Of a stretch of 64,000 nt of DNA, positions 35,726 to 46,407 are shown piece by piece (the first letter of the stretch is position 1; every line of letters starts with the position of its first letter). The notes beneath the pieces were generated by a model that saw only the letters and a program-made list of their open reading frames with translations, was not told where the DNA came from and ran no database searches. A program made the translations under genes and the position numbers. Source of the DNA: Condylostoma magnum (taxonomy: Eukaryota > Ciliophora > Heterotrichea > Heterotrichida > Condylostomatidae); assembly GCA_920105805.1 (NCBI GenBank), contig CAKKTI010000018.1, positions 1,870-65,869 on the forward strand, given 5' to 3'.

Positions 35726-36951
35726 TGTACCGAGTTGGTAGGTTTGTTAAACTTAACTATATCCATTGGTAGGTAACATTTTATTTTTTACTAATTTTTT
35801 ATCTTAATTTATGCAAATGAAGACACTTAGAAATAAATAATGGAATTTTAAGGGATTATAAAATTTAATATTCCTTAGAATTTAATAGAGAACAAGATAG
35901 ACCTGTAGGGAATACTTTTTACTATTTTACACTGGCATTTCTATCATTAAGTGGAAGATGGAATCAAGTAGTCCCATTATTATAGTATTATTATATGTAA
36001 TTTTGTTTAAATCAAAGTAAGTTATCAGTTTTATTTTATCGATATTTTAGTACATTTAAAGCATTTTTTAGTAGTATATACTATATTCCTACCCGTATTT
36101 AATGTTTTAAGGAGATGGAGCTTTATCAATAGTATAGATATAATGTCAGAAATAGCTTTTATCTATAAACAGTCTTGATATCTCAATTACTGTGAATATA
36201 ATAATAAGTTCTTACTGATATAAAAGTAGTATTTCTTTTGAATTATGCTGAAAATTTGAAATAAATGACCAAATTATATATTTTATCTTACTAATCAACT
36301 TGGCAAGTCGAAAGCTAATATTTCTCTAATTCAATAGATAAAACTAGATTTTTGTTTAGTAAAATGATAAACTTTATAGTAGATTGGAATAGAATATTAA
36401 TATGTATGAAATCAAGTATTTATTAGATTTGAAAAGCAGATAATGAGAATGATATGAGATATCCAATTCTTTATCGGTACTATAATATAATAAGCATTTT
36501 TTATTTATTTAGTAGGTATTAAAAGGATTAGTAAAACATTTTATTCATGGATTTTATTATATAGCTATACTTTTGATTATTTTTTATTAATATATCATTG
36601 CAAAAAGCAATAGTGAGTCAAATTTGATGGGCTCATACACAATTCAATATCTTATATTTTGTACTTAAAGATAAACATAGGTATTTCTAACATTGCACCA
36701 TATACATAATAATTTTAGTGTATATCTAAAACTTGGTAATAGTTTAATTCCTCTATTGTTATAAACTCTCTGCAAAAATTACACTGATAAAAGTAATTTA
36801 CACTTAATTGTTTTATCCTATTTGTAAAAAAGGTACAATGATTCTACTTTCAAAATAAGATCTATAAATGATTTCCTTTAAAATAAGTACTGTTATTTCT
36901 ACTCGTCTATGAGGCTATGATGAAACAATATGAAAATAGCATATTATAAAA
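35726..36951. other. Long AT-rich stretch with no recognised gene
   Basis: 1226 bp between the divergent Myb and B-box/kelch start codons, the largest gene-free region in the window and visibly richer in A/T than the genes. A forward frame from the ATG at 35840 stays readable for about 300 codons and gives Phe/Tyr/Ile-rich, membrane-like peptide (start MEFQGIIKFNIPQNLIENK), but every frame is open under this code, so I do not call a gene. No tRNA, tandem repeat or terminal inverted repeat was seen. Confidence 0.5.
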
Positions 36952-38430
36952 ATGAATTAAACAGAACTATTATGCAGTGTTTGCAACCAGTAAGCCCAAG
37001 GTGCATGTCTTTGCTAAGGCCTTCCTAGTTTTTACTGCAGTGCGTGCTACTGGGAACATCTAAACACCTAATGCCATTCACATATTACTCTAGAGCCTAA
37101 GGTAGCTCAATCTGTAAATACAATTGAGAGAGCTACAGAATACATTAAAGACAGCAAAAAACTTAGCCTATTTGAGCTCTAGCTCAGAAATGTACAAGAA
37201 TACTTCCGATAACGAATTGAAGAGGTTGAAGGAATCAAGGCGCAGGCATAGGAAGCCATTAACTCAATAGGCCAGCACTAAGAAACCAAACTAAGGGAAC
37301 TAATCGGCTACATTGAACAACTAATCTCCTAGGCAAAGTAAAGCTTTGTATAATAAAGCAACGATGAGTAAAACCTATACAAGTACCTAATAAGCAATAA
37401 AGTGACAGATCTTAAAGATACAGTCAAATCCCACATCCAAGTAGTGCAATAACTCTAAGTAAGAGACACCTCTTTATTCATGAACCTGGATTTAAACTAC
37501 AACGAGCTGTCTTAGTCAATATCTGAGTAAACTTTATTCAACTAGGAGTCCGAAATTCTGGTCAGGACCCCAAGCAAGATTACGAATATACAGCCGGAAA
37601 ATGTTTACCATATCCCTAAGTTCAGAGAAATTCGACATCCTAGCTTCCTGTACCACGTGCTTTAATTTACCAACCAAATCTACTCAATCGACATCCAGCA
37701 TGACAAATTGTATAAGAAATATTTAAATATACAGAACATTGTCTAGTTTCCTAAGTGGCCCGGTGTTTGTTTGGTGGATCTTGAAAAAATGTTCATGTGC
37801 GGGGGGAACGATGCATAGAAAAATTGTCTGAAAAGTGCATTTGTTATAGATTGTGAAGAGTAGATCGCAATTCCCTGCATGCCTATGAAGTATAGGAGAA
37901 ATTCTCATGCTGTAGTGAACTGGGGAGGGTGTATTTATGTATTTGGGGGTAGGAAATCCAGTAGTAACTGGATCACCCAATGCGAAAAGTTTGAGCCCAC
38001 GACTAATAAATGAATTGACATCACTTGTCTTCTATCAGCAAAAATTCAAATAAGACCGCTGCTTGTGCATGACCAGATTCTTTTATTTGGAACCAATACA
38101 AAAAAGTACGAGATTTACGACCCTGAGTCGGATACTATCGCCGAGGACTAACTTCCTACCTAATTGACCAGAGAAACTTTTATAGTAGGGGAATGTGAGG
38201 ACATGTGCCTGATTTTATAAGGAAGCAATGTTTTGAGGATAGACTTGAAAAATGAGTAGTACTTATAGCATGAGTTAGGAGGTTAGTATCAGCTAAAGTC
38301 TTAGTTGGGAGTTTTCAGGAAAAATGATTACATGTTAGGTGTGGTTGAGGCTGACGAAGGATAGTGTACTACCCAAGGATTTGAAATCGGAGTTTGGAAT
38401 CTAGTTCCAGCTACAGTATACCAACATTAG
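36952..38430 (+). CDS. B-box zinc finger / kelch-repeat protein
   Basis: 492 residues. N-terminal B-box-like zinc cluster (CSVCNQQAQGACLC, FYCSACYWEHLNTQCHSH), coiled coil at about 70-200, and C-terminal kelch blades (VVNWGGCIYVFGGRKSS, KWIDITCLL, FEIGVWNLV). This is TRIM-like without the RING. Start in the context AAAATG. The stop TAG 38428-38430 lies one base from the convergent stop at 38432, which supports both ends. Confidence 0.8.
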
Positions 38431-38431
38431 C

Positions 38432-38647
38432 TTAATCGATCATATATAAGTAAAAGCATGTGTAGTGATGAATTAGAAAGGGTGGGATTAAGTATTGTTG
38501 GTTATGATGTAGTCTTTTACTGCAATCATGCTTATCTTTAAACTATAGGGAATACTCATAGTCTGTATATGTCAGGGCTTTGATAGAATTGTCTAATGGT
38601 AAGTTCAGGTTGTCTAAAGTGTTCTTTACACATTCAAGCACGCTCAT
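38432..38647 (-). CDS. Small hypothetical protein
   Basis: 71 codons, start MSVLECVKNTLDNLNLPLD. Composition (Cys, His and Tyr-rich, SKRLHHNQQYLIPPFLIHH) differs from the AT-rich spacers around it. The only support besides that is that its TAA at 38434-38432 abuts the convergent kelch stop. No family recognised. Confidence 0.35.
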
Positions 38648-38967
38648 TTTTGAGGTAACGCAACTAAACTAGAAATACTATTATATAGTATTATAAGCTT
38701 TTAATATAAAGCCAAATGGAATCTAGTTATATCTTTACAGTAGTTCTTTGTTATTGTGAATATACAGTCTGAATAAGGCGTTAAATCATTATGTCTTCAT
38801 AACTATAGCATTAATTTTCCCTTTTCATTTTCCTAAGTTTATTTCTTAATACCTTATGAATACTTCACAAGTTAAAAAATCCTCTGTGCTTTCATCTATT
38901 TTGCAATAACCCTAAAATATTAAATGAATCCTTAACTTCCTACTTCTTCATCATTTAATCTAAAAAA
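38648..38967. other. AT-rich intergenic stretch
   Basis: 320 bp upstream of the repeat-containing coiled-coil gene. A short forward frame (ATG 38718 region, MESSYIFTVVLCYCEYT) is readable but hydrophobic and unsupported. Nothing else recognised. Confidence 0.4.
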
Positions 38968-41274
38968 ATGCGTCGTAAATCATCTCAAATCGATTAAGAT
39001 TACGAATTACACCTTTTAAGACTAAACAAATACTTAGCGGTCTATGAATAACCTTATTCTTTTAGACACAGTGATGACGATAACTACGAGTCTATTGTTG
39101 ACTAGTTAATTGATGACATTAATAACACTCGGAAAGAAATCTTATAGGTAGTTAATCTAGCTAAATACTATACATAACTATATCCCTAGATAACTGATGA
39201 AAACATATAAACTACCAAGAAATATGAAACTCTGAAAGAAGACAATAAGTCCTTGTAGAAAAAACTGTAAAAATCATAAAGAGAAGTATAAGCAAAAGAG
39301 TATAGATTAGAATTCCTAGAAAACGAGGTAAATGAAGTTGAAATTACTTTAAGAGAAACTGGTAAAGAGATGAGCTAGCTTCGTAGAGAGAATAAAAGTC
39401 TCACTAATAGACTAGCTTAATAAGAAAAGAGTGTATAGTAAATCATTACAGAGGAAAAACTAGTATTGCAAGAAAAACTTGTAGAATATGATAATCCTAA
39501 GCTGTTAGAGCAAATAAATCAATTGTAAGCAGAAAATAAGAGAGTAATGGAGGAGTATGATGAGACTAATGGAAGACTAATTGAAATGCAAAACTAATTA
39601 AATACAGAAAAAACTAATGTAAAGAAATTAACCGATAAATTAGATCAGTTTTATTAGGAATAATAAGATCATTTAGATAGTCTTCAAAAACAGAAAAATC
39701 AAATTGCATAGTTGTAATAAGAGAACAAGAAATAACAAATGGAAAACTTTTAATAGAAAAATCTAGTTGAAACTCTCTAAAATGACGTTGAATTGCTTAG
39801 AAGTAGAAGAGACAGCAACGCATCCTTAGAAATGAACTTTTATGATGATTCTTCATGGAAGAGAAGCTTTGTTAAATAATAAGACTCGTTATAAGAACTA
39901 GATTAAAGTGAAAGTGAGTCGGATGAAGAAGAATAGGAATCTAAAATGGTTTTCTTAGTAAGTCCTAAAGCTAATAACCAGAGATTTACATAGAACTTTT
40001 GGGATACTCCATAAGAGGTGGTTAGGGAATTTAAGGTTTAAGTATAAGGCAGCATTGATTTATTAGGAATTAAACTAAATTTAAGCGTTAATAAAGACTA
40101 AGGCTTTGAAATCAAATAATAATTGCCTAAACTTATAAGTGTTTTAGGGAATTATCTTCATATTTAACACGAGGAAGATAATTTAACTACAGAATCTTTA
40201 TAAAATAGTGTACCTAATTTGAATCTGATTATCTAAAACAGCTCTTTTAGTATATAAATACATTAAAACTAACCTAAGAAGTTGCCTATGATACAGACCC
40301 TTTAAGCAGTATATATTCCTGAAATACAAAAAGATGATTCTAATTTTATGATTGAAACATTTACGACTAATATAAGGCCGATTAAGAGAATGTTAAAACT
40401 GCAGTTTATGCAGTCTTTAGATATAAATAATAACCATCAATTTGAGCAATTAGATACAAATTCTAGTTATACTTCTAATTCCCCTATAATATAATCATTA
40501 TAAGCTATTTATATACCGGAAAATACAAAAGATGATTCTAATTTTATACAAGAAACGTTTTTTACGAATATCAGGCCATTAAGACATATATTCAAAATCT
40601 AATTTTTAGAGTTTATTGATATAAAGAATTAAAACTTATGCTAGTTGATAGTATAAACTCCCTAAGCAATTAGTATTCCTGAAAAGCAAAAGAATGACTT
40701 GAATTTTAAACAAGAAACGTTTATTACAGATATAAAACCAATTCATAAACTGCTTTAAATTTAATTATTAGAATTTACTGAGATAACTAACAAGAATATG
40801 CCTTAATCAATCGATAAAAATTCCCAATAAGGTCATAAATTACAAGCAATATAGACACTTCAAGCTATTTATATCCCAGAAAAGCATAAAGATGATTTTA
40901 TATTAGAAACATTCATGACAAACATAAAACCAATAAACAAGATGCTTAAGATACAAGTTTTAGAACCTTTAAATATTAATAATTGGCATCCGTTATTATG
41001 GATAGATATAAATCCTCCTCCAGATTCAAAATATATGCAAGAAGTGCCTGATACACCTCGTAGAAGAGTAGCATTTGCTTAGAGAATAACAAATGAAACT
41101 ATAGAAGGCTTTTTCAATCTAATGTGCTAAGCTGCTAAGCTTAATAGTCCATATAGAGATAAAATTGGGTAAGTAAGGGTGAAGTCGCTATATAAAAAGG
41201 CTCTAGATGAGAAGATTCCGTTTAATCAGTGGCATGATTGGGCTCAGAATAAAATGCATGCGGAAATTAGTTAG
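38968..41274 (+). CDS. Coiled-coil protein with a novel four-fold repeat
   Basis: 768 residues. Residues 1-330 are a long coiled coil with Gln-rich heptads, then an acidic linker (SESESDEEEQES), then four copies of a roughly 47-residue unit with consensus LQAIYIPE-KxKDDxNFxxETFxTNIxPIxxxLxIQxLE, and a C-terminal 100-residue block (PDTPRRRVAFAQRITNETI, NSPYRDKIGQVRVKSLYKKA). The repeat is not one I recognise. Stop TAG 41272-41274, or TAA 41278-41280. Function unknown; a structural cytoskeletal or ciliary role is only a guess. Confidence 0.75.
40291..40983 (+). repeat. Four tandem protein-level repeats
   Basis: Units at about 40291-40431, 40486-40629, 40648-40791 and 40849-40983 each encode LQAxYIPE followed by KDD-NF-ETF-TNI-P and a hydrophobic LxIQ stretch ending DINN-like. 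Linkers of 18 to 57 bp differ. DNA identity between units is moderate, so they are old or under protein selection. Confidence 0.75.
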
Positions 41275-41613
41275 AATTAATCAAATACATTGAGCTATAT
41301 TATCTTTTAGCATGGTACTTATTTAATTAATCGAACATATTTTTAACAATTCTCTGATCAATGAAATCTCTAAACCCGCTTGAGCTAATTATATTGATAC
41401 TTCAAGGTAATTTCTATATCTACATAGTGTAAATTTTAGTTAATTCCAAACTATATTAATACCAGGCATTATAATATTATGATTTCACCTATTTTAATAC
41501 ATTATATAATCTACTTTTGTATCCAGTTTATAAATCCAGTAATAATATTATCAATTAATTTCGTTAGACTAAGTTTTGACTAATAAAAATATACTAATTT
41601 TGCTAAATATTTA
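41275..41613. other. AT-rich convergent spacer
   Basis: 339 bp between the stop of the repeat protein and the stop of UTP7, unusually long for a convergent gap here. Forward reading past the TAG stays open for about 45 codons before TGA, so the upstream protein could be longer. Nothing else recognised. Confidence 0.4.
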
Positions 41614-43146
41614 TTATAACTCAATTGTCTATTCTTCAACCTTCCTTCTCTTCCTAGGTTTCTCAAAAACAATTTTATCGCCAATATCTTTAGTTTCCTC
41701 CTTTAAAAACTGTATATCCTATAGCATCTAGTCCGTCATTTGCAACCTTTCCTCCTTCTCCTTCTTCCTCGACTCTAAAATCTTCTATCTAGTCTTATCA
41801 TCATGTCTTCTTAATTTCTTATCTGCTTTTGACTCCTCACTTCCTCTAGTCCTTTTTTTAGCTCTTTTTCTAGCCTTCTTCGCCTGTTTTTTCTCTAACT
41901 TTTTCCTTTTTTCCTCTTCCATTTCCATTTGAATAACCTCAGGAGCTGCTTTATCCACACTGCCTATAACATGAGGATTCATTGCTATGGTGTCAATAGG
42001 TAATTTGTCCAACAGCTTATGCACTTCTCTTTCTTTCCTCTGATTTTTAGTTTAGTAAGGATCAGCCTCATAACTATCGAAATTTGCTATTCCACTTCCA
42101 GGTACACTTATATTAGAGAATCCAGCCTGCATTCCAATCCCTAAAAAATCTTCGTATGGCACAAAGCTCAGATCATTTATGTTTCCTGAAGCCTAATGCG
42201 TCATATAGGACTAGCTTTGCTTACTCACATACCAATCCTTCCATATTCTCACCTCACTCCCAAATCCAGTGGCAAGTAATCTCGTTTAACTTATACTCAA
42301 GCTTTAACAAGGGGATGCTGTTCAATATTCAAATAAGGATTCACTGAAATTTCGTATATCAAAAATCTTTACCTTATTATCAACTCCTCCAGTTACTAGA
42401 TACATTCCTTTTTAATCCGCTTGAACTGTATTGCATGGACCGTTGTGGCATACCAGTCGGGCTAGTGGCTTCCCTGCAGTAGGACTTCATATGCACACCA
42501 GTCCTCTTGCATCTGCGGTCATCACAGTCGCATTTCAAGGATTTTACTACAGATCGTTAAGAGTGTCAAAATGCCATCTATGCTCAGATACAAATTTACC
42601 AGTGGTCACATCAATGTACTTCAAATACCCTGAGTCATTAGCAGCTACCAATAAGTAATGGTAAGGAAGGTATTCTAGCTTTTTGGGAGTTATAAACTTG
42701 CTTATGTTGTGAATCTCAGTACCTTAGTTGTCGTATACAAACACTGATTTCTTTTAGGCAACTGCATATAGAAGCTCGGATTGTAGGAACTTGATATCTC
42801 TGGTTAATTCCTTTGTATGGAATTCTGTCATAATTCGCCCTGATTTCCAATCCAGCATTGCTATATGTCCTCTTCTACCAGCTAGTAATAAGTACTTTCC
42901 ATTTCTAGTATAATCTATCTCATACGGCCCGTGTTTTAACTACAAGTCAAAGATTAACCTAGAGTTGAAATGAGGTACTAGTTCTTTTATCTAGTTTTAC
43001 TTTATTTTATAAGAAACTTCACCTTCCTCAGGCTCTAGAAAACCTTGTTACTCTGTCTCAGTGGCTTTTGCAATCTAGTTAATAGCTCTTCCTTCATTGT
43101 AGTATTTATGTGCTTCTTGCAATTAACTATTAAGCCAACGTGACAT
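41614..43146 (-). CDS. UTP7: UTP7/WDR46 SSU-processome WD40 protein
   Basis: 510 residues. WD40 propeller at about 75-340 (GPYEIDYTRNGKYLLLAGRR, GLVCIWSP, GGVDNKVKIFD, EVRIWKD), then the family-specific C-terminal block (LGIGMQAGFSNISVPGSG, NFDSYEADPYQTKNQRKERE, VHKLLDKLPIDTIAMNP) and a Lys/Arg-rich nucleolar tail. The family acts in 18S pre-rRNA processing. Several propeller Trp are TGA. Ends in tandem TAA-TAA. Start is 10 bp from the divergent start of the carbonic-anhydrase-like gene. Confidence 0.93.
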
Positions 43147-43156
43147 TTTATTTAAA

Positions 43157-43942
43157 ATGAATTTATTAATACTAGCAATCCCTGTATTCTCCTTATATGA
43201 AACTACGACATGAAGTGGATTATGCTCTACAGGTTTTTAACAATCCCCGATTTCTATATAAACAGAATCTGCAAAAGTAATAACTACAGATTAAGATGCG
43301 GTCTTAATTTAACTTGATTACAAAGCATTAGAAGTCAAGGGGAAAAATACCGGCACAACGATCAGGTTTAATGATAATTGAGGTAAAATAATGTTCAAAA
43401 CTCCTGAAGGAACTGTTGATTATGAAGTTGTCTTCTTTGATATAAGATCTCCCTCTGAACATTAGATAGACGACTAGAGTTATGCACTAGAAATTCAAAT
43501 TTTTCATATATCATCAGAAGGGAAGAAAATGATATCTGTTTTATTTGAACAAGGAGAGTCAAATAAGTTTATTGATAGTTTAATTCAAGCTTCCTAGGAA
43601 TTAAGTGAACTGGATTTAGCTGATTTGTTTGGGGATATTATTGAATTAGGGGACATGTACTTTTATTAAGGAAGTTATACAGAGCCTGACTGTGATGAAG
43701 GAATTGATTGGTATATTTGAACTGAAATAAAGCAAATAGAGTAATAATAGCTAGTGTTTTTCTAGAATATGTGGTAGAATAACCCTAGCTTTGCATCGGG
43801 AAATGGAAATAATAGAGGAATTTAATAGCTAAATAAGCCAGAAGCACCTACTGAGCGAGAAGTGTTGCAGTATTCGTTAGGAGACATGGAATATGCTGAA
43901 ATACTGAGTTTAGGCACTTTTATAATTTTCATAATTTATTAG
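43157..43942 (+). CDS. Alpha-carbonic-anhydrase-like protein lacking zinc ligands
   Basis: 261 residues. A signal-peptide-like start (MNLLILAIPVFSLYETTTWS), QSPISI, FDIRSPSEHQIDDQSYALEI and GSYTEPDCDEGIDWYIW follow the alpha-CA order. The three zinc His are gone: the FHFH position reads FFDI and the third (LEMHLVH) reads LEIQIFH, so this is predicted to be an inactive CA-related protein. A C-terminal hydrophobic segment (LGTFIIFIIY) could be a membrane or GPI-like anchor. Stop TAG 43940-43942 overlaps the convergent stop by four bases. Confidence 0.8.
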
Positions 43943-44352
43943 TTTTTACATAATACTAATATTTCTATTGCCTTTTACGTAATTTTAAGCTGCTTGTATT
44001 GGAGAGGCACTGTACTTTCTTCATTGTTCTAGTTCATAGTCTTATAAGCACACCAGTCCTATAGTTGCTTAGGGTCGTTTAAAAATTGGTTTTCTGGGTT
44101 TTTATATCATAAAATTCCTTTATTAAGGGTACAGTTTTCTCCTTCTATCGTAATAATTACTTCTGTGTTATTATTTGGAGCTATTATTACTACTTAATTA
44201 GGGCCCATTTGTTGATTAATCTCTTAAATTTGGATTAAAGATAATTTTTGTGTGGATGTGGAATCTTTTAGGCGAGATAGAGATTTTATGGTATCTTGGG
44301 CCCATTTGAACTAGACTATCATCTGGAGTTAGTATTCTATGTACTGATACAT
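43939..44352 (-). CDS. Hypothetical protein
   Basis: 137 residues. Helical N-terminus (MYQYIEYQLQMIVQFKW), then NQVVIIAPNNNTEVIITIEG, a beta-like strand pair, and WYKNPENQFLNDPKQLQDWC. No family recognised. Its first stop TAA (43941-43939) overlaps the stop of the convergent CA-like gene. Start is 111 bp from the divergent PSI gene. Confidence 0.55.
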
Positions 44353-44463
44353 TTTACCGAGTATTCATCATTTATTATTTATGTGTTTTAGCAATTTATA
44401 TTACGATTGCTTGCTAATCCTATTTATATAGAGAAGAAGTGTATATTTGGTATATTTATTAAA

Positions 44464-45492
44464 ATGTCTGTTAGATTTTTCTATATAAACTTGATATATG
44501 CTCTAGGTAAGCAGTACAATACAATAATGGGAAATTTAGCCAACGGTATAGAATAAGTCAATTAAAATCTAGTAGACTTTTCATAGTATTTAGATGGATA
44601 ATTGTATGATATAAGTGACTAAGTTAACAGTTCTATTTAAATTACTAAGAATTCGAATTTATCTATTATTGGAACAACAATCAATGATAAATAGTTAGAA
44701 TTAGAAGAACTTGACTTTGAGATATAACGTGTCTAAAATCAATTACATATTTAGCAAAATCAGTGCTAACGAAATTTAACTTGTCAATAGTGTAGTTAAG
44801 ATTAGTTATGTGTATGATGTGAATATACTCAAACATGCTAAGAAGGGGATAGTAATGGACCTTATTAGGTTTAATGCCCTCTTTTCAAATACAGATAATG
44901 CCAATTAGAAGGATGCCGTAGATACGAATAATGTGCATCGTGTATATCTGATTAAAGCTGTGGGTGATGTCATAATGGAAATATTTGTATTGGTAATGAA
45001 GAATAATAAGAGTACTGTGATTCTTTATTCTATTATCATAGAGATATATAAGGAAGAGATGTATGTCCTGTATAAGATTAATAATAAGTTAGTTTAAGAG
45101 GGAGACTTAATCCTGTATCTGTTGATTCATATATACTAAGTAATATGACGTTAAATTATGACTAACAAAAATAAGACTTAATAAATAAATTAGGTCTTTT
45201 GTATAAGAAAAGAGGATTGCTAAAAAACGAGATTTAGCAATTATAATTCAGTAAAGATTAATTAAATAAGGATTCAGGGAGTATAAATGTTATCAATAGT
45301 TAATAATTTATACCAAAAAATAACTTAGATAATTTAGCTTCGGAAATTGAAAAAAAGTATAGTGAGGATCATCATTTAGTTTAAAAGGAGCTTGGGCCCA
45401 GAGTTAATTAGACACAGGGTAACTTCATTCCAATACAATCTTCCAATTCTGATTAAACTGATGAATTATCAAAATCAGTTAATAGTTATTAA
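44464..45492 (+). CDS. Secreted or membrane-exposed PSI-domain protein
   Basis: 342 residues. Hydrophobic N-terminal segment (MSVRFFYINLIYALG), coiled coil, then two cysteine-rich PSI-like modules at about 110-190 (CQQCSQDQLCVWCEYTQTC and CASCISDQSCGWCHNGNIC); PSI domains stabilise extracellular beta-propellers in plexins, semaphorins and integrins. Both conserved Trp in CVWC and CGWC are encoded by TGA. The C-terminus is a Gln/Asn-rich coil. Ends in tandem TAA-TAA. Confidence 0.75.
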
Positions 45493-45643
45493 TAAATTTT
45501 ATAATATTTGTAGAAATTTGGAGAGTTTTAATCTGTTTTATATTATAAATATAATTTAAAACATTTTCATTTACTCTACTAACAACAAATACCACTATAT
45601 ACTTCCATAATAATTTTGATAAAAATACTATATAATAATAAAA

Positions 45644-46405
45644 ATGTTAGATAGCATTGATATCAATCTGGGATGTACAGAGCTATGCAGCACTGATGAT
45701 GCCATATAATAAATAGAAAACTGAGAAAAACTTAATAATCCAGATACTACATAGACACTTTTCTCTTAAAAACCTTACAAGAGCTAACAGCCACTAATAA
45801 ATTCAACCAAGTAAATAAAAGTTCCCAAAAATTGATACTAAAATACAATTGCTAAATTTAATATGTCATCATAGCATAAAAACCGGCATGGAAAACTCGC
45901 TTAAAAGAAAGATACATTAAGAGCTTAGCTTTTCAGAGGATTTGTGAAAATAGTTAAAACTTTAATACAGACAAAATTTTCAGGAGAATTAAAAGGTAAA
46001 GTAATTTTAAGTAAAAATATTACAAAATCAAATTTATGGCAATAATTCGCTTAAAACATATAAGATTGCAGGGAAATATAAAAACTGTGTTTTCTAAGCT
46101 ATAGGCCTAGATGTGACTGGGGAGCTAAACGAGGGAGTAAGTTTGCTAAAAAACGAGCAAATTCTTTCAGTAATGCTTATTTCAGGAGTATTATAGAAAA
46201 AATTCCGTAATTTCCTGAAATATGAAAACAATATGCATACTTGATTTTTTATAGGAGTGATATAAAATTTCTTATAGATAACTTTAAAATTACATGCTGC
46301 TGATAGATAAATCACGATGAAACATGCTGGAACAAGTGGGAGGAACTAAAACGGTGAATAACTGAAGGTTTTTTATATGAAGCTTAAAACTGCTCAAATA
46401 GCTAA
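45644..46405 (+). CDS. Hypothetical basic protein
   Basis: 247 or 253 residues (TAA at 46385 or 46403). The middle contains a Lys/Arg-rich helical part (FRGFVKIVKTLIQTKFSGEL) and the C-terminus holds Trp/Cys clusters (KITCCWQINHDETCWNKWEE). No domain recognised. The next gene's ATG is two bases after the second TAA. Confidence 0.55.
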
Positions 46406-46407
46406 AA

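Noticed and set aside
35840-36700. Possible membrane protein in the AT-rich gap
   Set aside because: All frames are open under this code; composition follows the AT-richness and no motif was found.
42431-42658. Forward frame in the UTP7 region
   Set aside because: Antisense shadow of WD40 blades of UTP7.
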